Below are positions 1 to 5,858 of a stretch of 11,054 bases of DNA, piece after piece. Under the pieces are notes generated by a model that had not been told where the DNA came from, made no database searches, and saw nothing but the letters and a program-made list of their open reading frames with translations. Made by a program: the position numbers and the translations under genes. Source of the stretch: a halophilic archaeon J07HX64 (GTDB lineage Archaea > Halobacteriota > Halobacteria > Halobacteriales > Haloarculaceae); NCBI GenBank assembly GCA_000416085.1, contig KE356579.1:729269-740322 (forward strand), read 5' to 3'. Each line of letters starts with the position of its first letter. The first letter of the stretch is position 1.

Positions 1-815
1 TCGTTCGAGAGTTCGATTATCTCCTTTTTGTCGGCGTCGGTGATATCCATCTCCTCGAACTCCTCGTCCTCGATCTCGACGGTGAGACCGTCCATGTAGA
101 TATCGAACATGGGCGATTTCTCCTGCTGGCTACCCTGCTGTTCGAGTTTGAGCACACCTGTGATCGAGACGTGGTCGCCCGGCGTCACCTCGCCGGTGAT
201 GTCATCCTCGATGTTGATGTCGATGCTCTGTGGGGTTTCACCGCCGCGCAGTCCCTCGGGGGACTCCTGGACGCGGAGTTTCTGTGCGTCGATGAACTCG
301 GACTGGTCGTAGTTTATCTGGAACGGCCCCTGTCGCTCACAGCCCTGACACTCGTGTGGTTCCTGGAAGTCGCCGCTGTCCTGTGGGATGCGGGTGAGTG
401 TACCACAGCGCTGACACTCGAAGGCGGCCGTGATGACCTTCGGACGGACGTCGGTTGCCTTTCGAATGATCCCTCTCACCCTGATGAGCATCCCGCGCTG
501 GTTCGACCGGATAGCCCGGATATCGGTTGCATCCGGTAGGCCGGTCACACGCACGTGGGCCTGTCCCAGCGAGACATCCACCGGCAGGTCATACAGGCGA
601 AGCGCCTCCTCGGCGTACCGGCGCATCTGGGTCGGCTTGTTCCTGAAATCGTCTGCCAGGTCTGTATCGAACCGGGAGAGGTCGCCCCAGTCGATGTACA
701 GTGACTTCTGGTCGCTCGGGTACTTTTGTGCGAGTTCCGCAATCTCGTTGCGGTAGTAGTTCCTGTAGAACTCCTCGAAACGGTCGATGAGTTCGGTGTC
801 GTCCGGACGGTCCAT
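1..815 (-). CDS. mcm: MCM replicative DNA helicase, N-terminal part (truncated by window edge)
   Basis: Encodes the first 271 residues of the archaeal replicative helicase, a ring-shaped 3'-5' helicase that unwinds DNA at the fork. The family is about 700 residues, so the AAA+ motor lies outside the window. Visible: an N-terminal helical domain (FEEFYRNYYR, residues 13-22), an OB-fold region from about residue 80, a zinc site of four cysteines (C134, C137, C156, C159; CQRC and CQGC), and the conserved DNA-binding hairpin region (SPEGLRGGETPQS, residues 185-197). The acidic stretch IEDEEFEEMD (248-257) leads toward the AAA+ domain. The ATG at 813-815 is the only good start; the in-frame codons just upstream include no ATG or GTG. 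No clear TATA box or ribosome binding site is visible. It lies 191 bp downstream of nadM on the same strand. Identification is very secure. Confidence 0.97.
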   Translation of the reverse strand, partial: MDRPDDTELIDRFEEFYRNYYRNEIAELAQKYPSDQKSLYIDWGDLSRFDTDLADDFRNKPTQMRRYAEEALRLYDLPVDVSLGQAHVRVTGLPDATDIRAIRSNQRGMLIRVRGIIRKATDVRPKVITAAFECQRCGTLTRIPQDSGDFQEPHECQGCERQGPFQINYDQSEFIDAQKLRVQESPEGLRGGETPQSIDINIEDDITGEVTPGDHVSITGVLKLEQQGSQQEKSPMFDIYMDGLTVEIEDEEFEEMDITDADKKEIIELSN

Positions 816-1006
816 CTGCTGGGAATTTGTTTGTGCCCCCTCGGTCAAGAAGGTTGGCAAAGTGTGACGAAACTGGTCGTCGACACCAGCGGGACCGAGA
901 CTATCGGACAGAACCCCGCACACGGCGGGTCGCAGCTCGGAGTGAAACTCGGCGGGTAGACAACGTGTCTGTGCACCCGGGAGGTGAGCTGGTCTGTCAG
1001 GTCGTC
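816..1006. other. Intergenic region between nadM and mcm
   Basis: No gene is seen here. It holds a short GC hairpin at 915-929 (CCCGC, loop ACACG, GCGGG) about 80 bp past the nadM stop. This could weakly end nadM transcription, but no T-run follows it on the minus strand, so a terminator call is weak. No convincing TATA box for mcm stands out: 30-40 bp upstream of the mcm ATG the minus strand is G-rich. Confidence 0.4.
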
Positions 1007-1510
1007 TCAACTCACCGCCTGGATGCGCTTGATGCCGTCGACCTCCTCGATCACCTCGGCAACAGCGCCGGGCACAGACTGCTCCCAGTCCTCGTCCTCG
1101 CGCATCAGACTGCGTACCTCGCTGCCTTTCAGTCGGTCGCGGTCGAACATCCGGGTTTGCTGCACCTCGACACCGGCTTCCTGGAACAGGCGAACAACGA
1201 GGGGGTTGTTCGAGTAGGCCACCTCGAACCACGGCGACATACTCTGGACGTGGCTGACCCACACCGAGTTGCGGTCCATGTCGTCGAGCGGAACAACGTA
1301 GGTTGTGGCCTCTAGCGACTGGAGTGTGTTCCGAAGCATCATGATCCGCTCGCCGGCGGTAAACGGGTTGCGCGGTTCGTGGGAGGCGTCGGCGCTACCG
1401 ATGCCGAGCACGAGTTCATCCACCTCGTTGACGATATTCTCGACAACCCGCATATGACCGTTGTGGAACGGCTGGAAGCGGCCGATAAGAATGCCGCGCT
1501 TGGTGTCCAT
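1007..1510 (-). CDS. nadM: Nicotinamide-nucleotide adenylyltransferase, archaeal NadM type
   Basis: Joins ATP and nicotinamide mononucleotide to make NAD+ and pyrophosphate, the last common step of NAD synthesis, in the cytoplasm. The 167-residue length is typical of archaeal NadM. The nucleotidyltransferase alpha/beta phosphodiesterase signature is intact near the N terminus: GRFQPFHNGH at residues 10-19, with its HxGH-type histidines binding the ATP phosphates. The second, C-terminal ATP-binding motif is KGSEVRSLM (128-136), the counterpart of the ISxTxxR-type motif of this fold. The ATG at 1508-1510 starts just before the first beta strand (RGILIG) and is 29 nt from the centre of a TATA-like element, which fits a leaderless or nearly leaderless mRNA. 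It is divergent from lonB, with 166 bp between the two starts. The function call is secure; only the family motifs were used, not a database match. Confidence 0.95.
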   Translation of the reverse strand: MDTKRGILIGRFQPFHNGHMRVVENIVNEVDELVLGIGSADASHEPRNPFTAGERIMMLRNTLQSLEATTYVVPLDDMDRNSVWVSHVQSMSPWFEVAYSNNPLVVRLFQEAGVEVQQTRMFDRDRLKGSEVRSLMREDEDWEQSVPGAVAEVIEEVDGIKRIQAVS

Positions 1511-1534
1511 TGTTGTTTTTGTGGTGTGGCTCGG

Positions 1535-1543
1535 ATAATAAAT
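1535..1543 (-). promoter_or_regulatory. TATA box of nadM
   Basis: On the minus strand this reads ATTTATTAT, close to a haloarchaeal TATA box. Its centre is about 29 nt upstream of the nadM ATG, which would place the transcription start within a few bases of the start codon (leaderless). It is AT-rich in an otherwise GC-rich stretch. Confidence 0.6.
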
Positions 1544-1592
1544 CCCCCGAGTCCGATTGCGGGTCGACGGTTCACAACACCCAACCTGCCTC

Positions 1593-1618
1593 CTGCGGTT
1601 CCGGTGGCACCGCCGCAG
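1593..1618. promoter_or_regulatory. Nested inverted repeat between divergent nadM and lonB promoters
   Basis: A perfect 11-bp odd dyad, CGGTGGCACCG (1602-1612), is flanked by a second pair of arms, CTGCGG (1593-1598) and CCGCAG (1613-1618), with three unpaired bases only on the left side. It sits upstream of both predicted transcription starts, so it is more likely to act as a DNA operator than as an RNA hairpin. Its right edge is 12 bp before the lonB TATA-like element. No regulator is known to me for this sequence. Confidence 0.35.
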
Positions 1619-1625
1619 ATGGGGG

Positions 1626-1638
1626 GAGAAAGTATATC
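1626..1638 (+). promoter_or_regulatory. BRE/TATA-like element of lonB
   Basis: GAGAAAGTATATC has a purine-rich BRE-like part followed by a TATA-like core (GTATATC). With the usual 25-27 nt spacing, transcription would start near 1662, giving a leader of about 15 nt before the ATG at 1677. That leader has no Shine-Dalgarno-like GGAGG. Confidence 0.5.
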
Positions 1639-1676
1639 AGTCGACAGCCCCTCAATTAGTGTAGAGCAATTGTTGT

Positions 1677-3992
1677 ATGAGCAAGGATAACGACGCTCCA
1701 GAATCCGACCGGGATTCGCGCGACACGTTTGAGCCACCATCCGGTGGTCCGGCGGAGGCGTCAGAGGAGAGCCGGGATTCGTCGGGACCGACCGACGAGG
1801 GCGACGACCGCGGACCTGGCTTCCCCGAGACGAGTTCCGACATCTCAACTCCGGACGACTCACCGAACGGCTACGGCCGTGGCGGGGACTCAGGCCCCGA
1901 CGGCTCCGGTGACAGCGGCTACGGTCCACGCGAGAACGGTCACGACAACGGTCGTGATGCGGACTCGGAGGACCCGCTGGAGGATGCGCTCGGACGTGAC
2001 GTGGACGCGGACATGGAGATCGACACGGAGATCGCCGAGGATGATCTGCTCGGCGGCCTCATGATCGACACGTCCGCCGATATCGAAGTCCCAGACAGAC
2101 TAGTTGATCAAGTGATCGGACAGGACCACGCCCGCGAGATCGTGCTGAAGGCGGCGAAACAGCGCCGACACGTGATGATGATCGGCTCACCCGGTACGGG
2201 CAAGTCGATGCTAGCGAAGGCGATGAGTCAACTGCTTCCGAAAGAGGAGCTACAGGACGTACTCGTCTATCACAACCCCGACGACGGCAACGAGCCGAAG
2301 GTCCGGACCGTTCCGGCGGGGAAAGGTGAGCAGATTGTCGATGCCCACAAGGAGGAGGCCCGCAAGCGTAACCAGATGCGGACCTTCATAATGTGGATTC
2401 TCATCATCCTGGTGCTCGTCTACGCACTGATTATCGTTCAGCAGATTCTGCTCGGCATCCTCGCGGCCGGTGTGGTCTATCTCGTGTTCCGGTACATGTC
2501 ACGTGGAAGTGACGCGATGGTGCCGAACCTGCTGGTCAACACGTCGGACCAGCAGACCGCCCCCTTCGAGGACGCCACCGGTGCACACGCCGGTGCGCTG
2601 CTGGGCGACGTCCGGCACGACCCGTTCCAGTCCGGTGGGATGGAGACGCCCAGCCACGACCGCGTCGAGCCCGGCGCGATTCACAAGGCTAACAAGGGTG
2701 TCCTCTACGTCGATGAGATCAACACGCTGGACATCCGTTCCCAGCAGAAGCTCATGACGGCCATCCAGGACGGCGAGTTCTCTATCACCGGTCAGTCAGA
2801 GCGCTCCTCGGGTGCGATGGTCCAGACCGAAGCCGTTCCGTGTGATTTCATCATGGTCGCGGCAGGTAACATGGACGCGATGGAGAACATGCACCCGGCA
2901 CTGCGCTCGCGAATAAAGGGTTACGGGTACGAGGTGTACATGGACGACACCATCGAGGACACCGCGGAGATGCGCCGCAAGTACTCCCGCTTCGTGGCAC
3001 AGGAGGTCGAAAAGGACGGCCGTCTGCCACACTTCACCCGCGAGGCGATGGAGGAGGTCATCCTCGAGGCCCAGCGCCGTGCTGGCCGAAAGGACCACCT
3101 CACACTGGAGATGCGTGATCTCGGTGGACTCGTGCGTGTCGCCGGTGACATCGCCCGTGCAAAGGACAAGGAACTCACCCAGCGCGAGGACGTACTCGAG
3201 GCAAAGGACCGCTCGAAGTCGATCGAGCAACAGCTTGCCGACGAGTACATAAAACGGCGCAAGGACTACGAGCTCACCGTCTCCGAGGGTGGCGTCGTCG
3301 GCCGTGTCAACGGGCTGGCTGTGATGGGTGAGGACTCCGGTATCGTGCTGCCCGTGATGGCTGAGATTGCGCCCGCACAGGGCCCCGGACGGGTTATCGC
3401 AACCGGCAAACTCCAGGAGATGGCCCAGGAGGCTGTCGAGAACGTCAGCGCCATTATAAAGAAGTTCTCGGCCGAGGACCTCTCCGGAGAGGTGCCCGAC
3501 TGGGACGAGGGACGGTACGACGAGAGTTCGTACCCGCAGGCCTCGCTCGCCGGCAAGGATATCCACATCCAGTTTGTCCAGGCTGGACAACAGGGTGTCG
3601 ACGGTGACTCCGCCTCGGTCACTGTGGCGACAGCGGTCATCTCGGCGCTCGAAGATATCCCCGTCGCACAGAACCTCGCGATGACCGGGTCGCTGTCGGT
3701 TCGCGGTGACGTGCTCCCGGTTGGCGGTGTCACACACAAGATAGAGGCCGCCGCGAAGTCCGGTATCGAGACTATCATCATCCCGAAGGCGAACGAGCAG
3801 GACGTGATGATCGAGGACGAGTACGAGGAGCAGGTCGACATCGTTCCAGTGACCCACATCTCTGAGGTGCTGGAAGTGGCACTGGAGGGCGAACCCGAGA
3901 AGAACTCGCTGGTCGATCGGCTCAAGTCCATCACCGGACGGGCACTCGAACCCGACTCCGCGCAGGGAAGCGGCACCCCGACCCTGCAGTAA
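1677..3992 (+). CDS. lonB: LonB, membrane-anchored ATP-dependent Lon protease
   Basis: Unfolds and degrades proteins at the inner face of the cell membrane using ATP. In Haloferax volcanii LonB is essential and degrades phytoene synthase (established knowledge); here the function is inferred from domains. Order: acidic Ser/Gly/Asp/Pro-rich tail (residues 1 to about 130); AAA+ domain with Walker A GSPGTGKS (170-177); a hydrophobic double segment inserted between Walker A and B (about 236-272), which anchors it in the membrane; Walker B LYVDEIN (343-349); sensor Asn in AAGNMD (about 398); arginine finger region HPALRSR (406-412); helical domain to about 530; S16 protease domain from about 538. 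The catalytic dyad is S645 (in DGDSAS) and K688 (in THKIEAA), 43 residues apart as in E. coli Lon (S679/K722). All catalytic residues are present. The 771-residue length is long for the family because of the tail. The next gene starts 3 nt after the stop. Confidence 0.97.
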   Translation: MSKDNDAPESDRDSRDTFEPPSGGPAEASEESRDSSGPTDEGDDRGPGFPETSSDISTPDDSPNGYGRGGDSGPDGSGDSGYGPRENGHDNGRDADSEDPLEDALGRDVDADMEIDTEIAEDDLLGGLMIDTSADIEVPDRLVDQVIGQDHAREIVLKAAKQRRHVMMIGSPGTGKSMLAKAMSQLLPKEELQDVLVYHNPDDGNEPKVRTVPAGKGEQIVDAHKEEARKRNQMRTFIMWILIILVLVYALIIVQQILLGILAAGVVYLVFRYMSRGSDAMVPNLLVNTSDQQTAPFEDATGAHAGALLGDVRHDPFQSGGMETPSHDRVEPGAIHKANKGVLYVDEINTLDIRSQQKLMTAIQDGEFSITGQSERSSGAMVQTEAVPCDFIMVAAGNMDAMENMHPALRSRIKGYGYEVYMDDTIEDTAEMRRKYSRFVAQEVEKDGRLPHFTREAMEEVILEAQRRAGRKDHLTLEMRDLGGLVRVAGDIARAKDKELTQREDVLEAKDRSKSIEQQLADEYIKRRKDYELTVSEGGVVGRVNGLAVMGEDSGIVLPVMAEIAPAQGPGRVIATGKLQEMAQEAVENVSAIIKKFSAEDLSGEVPDWDEGRYDESSYPQASLAGKDIHIQFVQAGQQGVDGDSASVTVATAVISALEDIPVAQNLAMTGSLSVRGDVLPVGGVTHKIEAAAKSGIETIIIPKANEQDVMIEDEYEEQVDIVPVTHISEVLEVALEGEPEKNSLVDRLKSITGRALEPDSAQGSGTPTLQ

Positions 3993-3995
3993 CGC

Positions 3996-5081
3996 GTGCC
4001 CCAGTGGGGCCCGTTTTTCACTGTTGTCGCCGTTCTCACTGTACTGTTACTGGTACTCGCACGACAGTCCCAGCAGGTCATCAGTGATGGAGTAGACAGT
4101 GGCACCGAGCAGACCAGCAGCAAACAGACTAACGACAGAAGCCAACTCGCCGGTGACCAGACCGGTGCATCTGCCGGCAGGCCAGCAGACACACCGGCGG
4201 AGGCTGTCGATGATACACCGGTGGGGACTGCCGATAACATACCGACCGACACACCGGCGGAGATTGCTGATAACACGCTAACCGACACACCGGCGGGGAC
4301 TACCGTCGACGAAACCGGTGGATCCGGTACAGCCAACAGTCGTGACGGGGGTGTCACTAGCGAGGCAGGGAGCGGTGTCCCGGGCGCGCCACCGGACAGC
4401 AAACAGACACCGGATTTCGACACACAGGCGGGAGACAGCGGGGTGCAGGCGGGTGATGTCGAACTCACGAGCAGACTCATGCTCGCGAACGTCGCGTCGA
4501 CACAGGCGCTCTTTGCCGGGGTGGTCGTCACGGCGGCGTGGTACTTTTCGATTCCAGCGGACGCATTCGGTGTCTTCACCGGGTCACCGGCGGCCGGACT
4601 CCGGGCAGTAGCCCTGGGTGTCGGATTCGGAGCGGTGCTGTGGCTGGCGAACGAGCTCGCGACGACAGTTGCCGACGCTGTCGGGGCGGCCTACGACGAG
4701 AGCGTCCGCGGGTTGCTCGCGCCGGAGTCGACGGGTGGCTGGGTCGGCCTGCTTCTGGTCGTGCTGCCGCTCGTCGCACTGGCCGAGGAGCTGCTCTTTC
4801 GAGCAGCACTCATCGGTGTGCCTGCGGCCGGATTCGGTGTGTCACCGTGGCTGCTCGCTGTGGTTGCCTCGCTCGCGTTCGCGCTCGGTCACGGCGCACA
4901 GGGGCAGGTCGGTGTCGTCGTCACCGGCCTGCTCGGTCTCGTGCTCGCGGCGGGTTACATCCTCACCGGGAGTCTGCTCGTTGTCGTCGTTGCTCACTAC
5001 GTGATCAACGCGATGGAGTTTCTCTTCCACGAGTTCCTGGAGGTCGAAACGGTGTGGCCGTTCGCGGTCCGGTCCGGGTGA
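3996..5081 (+). CDS. CPBP (CAAX/Abi) family intramembrane metalloprotease with repeat-bearing linker
   Basis: A polytopic membrane glutamic metalloprotease of the Rce1/CAAX-protease and bacteriocin-processing (CPBP) family; the natural substrate is not predictable. All three family motifs are present: EELLFR (E264, E265, R269), FALGH (F295, H299) and HYVIN (H334, N338). The 361-residue protein has an N-terminal membrane segment (about 4-22), then a long hydrophilic Thr/Asp/Ala/Gly linker (about 25-155) containing a 12-residue repeat, then the multi-pass catalytic domain (about 165-345). The GTG start at 3996 is chosen because it gives the N-terminal membrane helix and there is no in-frame ATG near it. 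It starts 3 nt after the lonB stop, suggesting co-transcription of two membrane proteases, although a hairpin with a T-run overlaps its start. It could be an accessory or regulatory partner of LonB; that is inference from position only. Confidence 0.9.
   Translation: MPQWGPFFTVVAVLTVLLLVLARQSQQVISDGVDSGTEQTSSKQTNDRSQLAGDQTGASAGRPADTPAEAVDDTPVGTADNIPTDTPAEIADNTLTDTPAGTTVDETGGSGTANSRDGGVTSEAGSGVPGAPPDSKQTPDFDTQAGDSGVQAGDVELTSRLMLANVASTQALFAGVVVTAAWYFSIPADAFGVFTGSPAAGLRAVALGVGFGAVLWLANELATTVADAVGAAYDESVRGLLAPESTGGWVGLLLVVLPLVALAEELLFRAALIGVPAAGFGVSPWLLAVVASLAFALGHGAQGQVGVVVTGLLGLVLAAGYILTGSLLVVVVAHYVINAMEFLFHEFLEVETVWPFAVRSG
3998..4018 (+). terminator. Possible lonB terminator overlapping the start of the next gene
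   Basis: GCCCC, loop AGT, GGGGC (3998-4010) forms a five-pair GC stem. Three bases later comes TTTTT (4014-4018). Archaeal RNA polymerase stops mainly at T-runs, and a hairpin before one resembles an intrinsic terminator. The stem begins on the G of the GTG start codon (3996-3998) of the CPBP gene, so it could end lonB transcripts, limit read-through, or mask the start codon. The stem is short and the T-run has only five T. Confidence 0.35.
4188..4319 (+). repeat. In-frame tandem repeat in CPBP linker (12-residue unit)
   Basis: GACACACCGGCGG occurs exactly at 4188, 4248 and 4284, with a variant (GATACACCGGTGG) at 4212. Spacings are 24, 36 and 36 bases, all multiples of 12. In protein this gives DTPVGTADNIPT, DTPAEIADNTLT and DTPAGTTVDETG (residues 73-108), preceded by a shortened eight-residue copy DTPAEAVD (65-72). 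The unit is Thr/Asp/Pro-rich and predicted disordered. Confidence 0.8.
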
Positions 5082-5247
5082 CTCTCACCGACAGTATCGG
5101 CACGATGCGGTTCGGCCCGGACGAGCGATGACAGCCTCCCAATCATGAACGGAGAGGGGCTACACCAGTCGGGCAGCTGTCACAAAACGTCGTTGCCGAT
5201 CGGACCTGCTCGCCGACACAGGATGACAGGTCGAGTGTCGGCGCGAC
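5082..5247. other. Convergent intergenic region with interleaved inverted repeats
   Basis: Lies between the CPBP gene (plus) and a small membrane-protein gene (minus). No gene is seen. Two inverted repeats interleave: GACCTG (5203-5208) with CAGGTC (5227-5232), and CGCCGACAC (5211-5219) with GTGTCGGCG (5235-5243). The nine-pair stem sits just past the stop codon of the minus-strand gene, so a role in transcript 3' end formation is possible. A small five-pair dyad (GGTGA/TCACC, 5077-5089) overlaps the CPBP stop codon. Confidence 0.5.
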
Positions 5248-5649
5248 TCAGCGGATCCGGGCGTACAGAATCGCGGTCCCGAGCTGGAGACCGACCGCGC
5301 CCAGGAACGCCCCGACACCTGCGACCGTGGTTCCAGCCTGTAGTCCGACGAGCTCGTAGACACCGACGAACACTCCCGCTGTGAGTAGCCCGGACACGAG
5401 CGCCCACAGTGCCGCGTACGCCGGACTGTGCTCGACAGGCCAGAATTCGTTGTATGTAAACGCGGTGTCCATCAGACTCAGCGACAGCAGGAACTCTGCG
5501 CGGAACTCAGCCGGCACCGGGAGAGGAGTGTTGTCGAGCGACACCAGCACGAACACCACCAGCCCGAGTCCAACGGCCGTTGCTGTCACCGACTGACTGC
5601 CTGTGAGGTCTGTACGCAACCGACTGCGGAGCGGTGCGGATTCACCCAT
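5248..5649 (-). CDS. Small membrane protein of unknown function
   Basis: A 133-residue protein I do not recognise. It has a short basic N-terminal part (RSRLR, residues 8-12), one membrane segment (about 21-38), an acidic/aromatic loop outside or between membranes (about 39-75, with FTYNEFWPVEH at 64-74), and two more hydrophobic segments (about 76-98 and 106-130) ending in ARIR. The basic N terminus suggests that end is cytoplasmic. It begins with ATG at 5647-5649; a weak TTTTCT-like element about 29 nt upstream could serve as its TATA box. It is convergent with the CPBP gene and divergent from the dehydrogenase-like gene. GC-rich codons and a good reading frame free of charged clusters in the membrane segments support a real gene. 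No catalytic motif is visible. Confidence 0.72.
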   Translation of the reverse strand: MGESAPLRSRLRTDLTGSQSVTATAVGLGLVVFVLVSLDNTPLPVPAEFRAEFLLSLSLMDTAFTYNEFWPVEHSPAYAALWALVSGLLTAGVFVGVYELVGLQAGTTVAGVGAFLGAVGLQLGTAILYARIR

Positions 5650-5823
5650 CGAGCATCGGTAGGAGGGACGAGGCAGAAAACTGTTCGGGACAGTCTCGTC
5701 GCCGGAGAGTCGCCAGTAGTTCCGGTAGTGCCCGGGAAACAGTCCCGTGACACGCCATCGGCCATCCCGGGTGCTCTGCCGACTCTTTCACAGAGGGCGT
5801 GGGGGTTCCCTCGTGCAGAAGTC
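5650..5823. other. Divergent intergenic region without a gene
   Basis: No coding sequence is supported here. It holds two copies of the CCCGGG palindrome within an inverted arrangement (CCCGGGA at 5731-5737 and TCCCGGG at 5765-5771) and a six-base pair CGGGAC/GTCCCG further out. These are common in GC-rich DNA, so no function is claimed. The promoter of the downstream plus-strand gene follows at 5824. Confidence 0.4.
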
Positions 5824-5837
5824 GAAAATCTTATTCA
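5824..5837 (+). promoter_or_regulatory. BRE/TATA box of the dehydrogenase-like gene
   Basis: GAAAATCTTATTCA is an AT-rich island with a BRE-like GAAAA and a TATA-like CTTATT core. The core is centred about 26 nt before the ATG at 5859, which predicts a leaderless mRNA and decides that start over the in-frame ATG at 5799. Confidence 0.65.
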
Positions 5838-5858
5838 ATTCGTCGTGAATCACCTGAC

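Noticed and set aside
923..957. Direct repeat CGGCGGGT at 923-930 and 950-957
   Set aside because: Only two short copies in GC-rich sequence; no further unit and no dyad, so likely chance.
1509..1676. The same eight bases ATTGTTGT next to both the nadM and lonB start codons
   Set aside because: The copies are in different relations to the two genes (antisense to one, sense to the other), so a shared translation signal is unlikely.
2796..3857. 353-residue minus-strand frame inside lonB
   Set aside because: His/Leu/Val-rich antisense shadow of the AAA+ and protease domains.
3266..4579. 437-residue open frame on the minus strand, opposite lonB and the CPBP gene
   Set aside because: Ser/Thr/Val-rich composition typical of antisense frames in GC-rich DNA; it crosses two genes with complete catalytic motifs.
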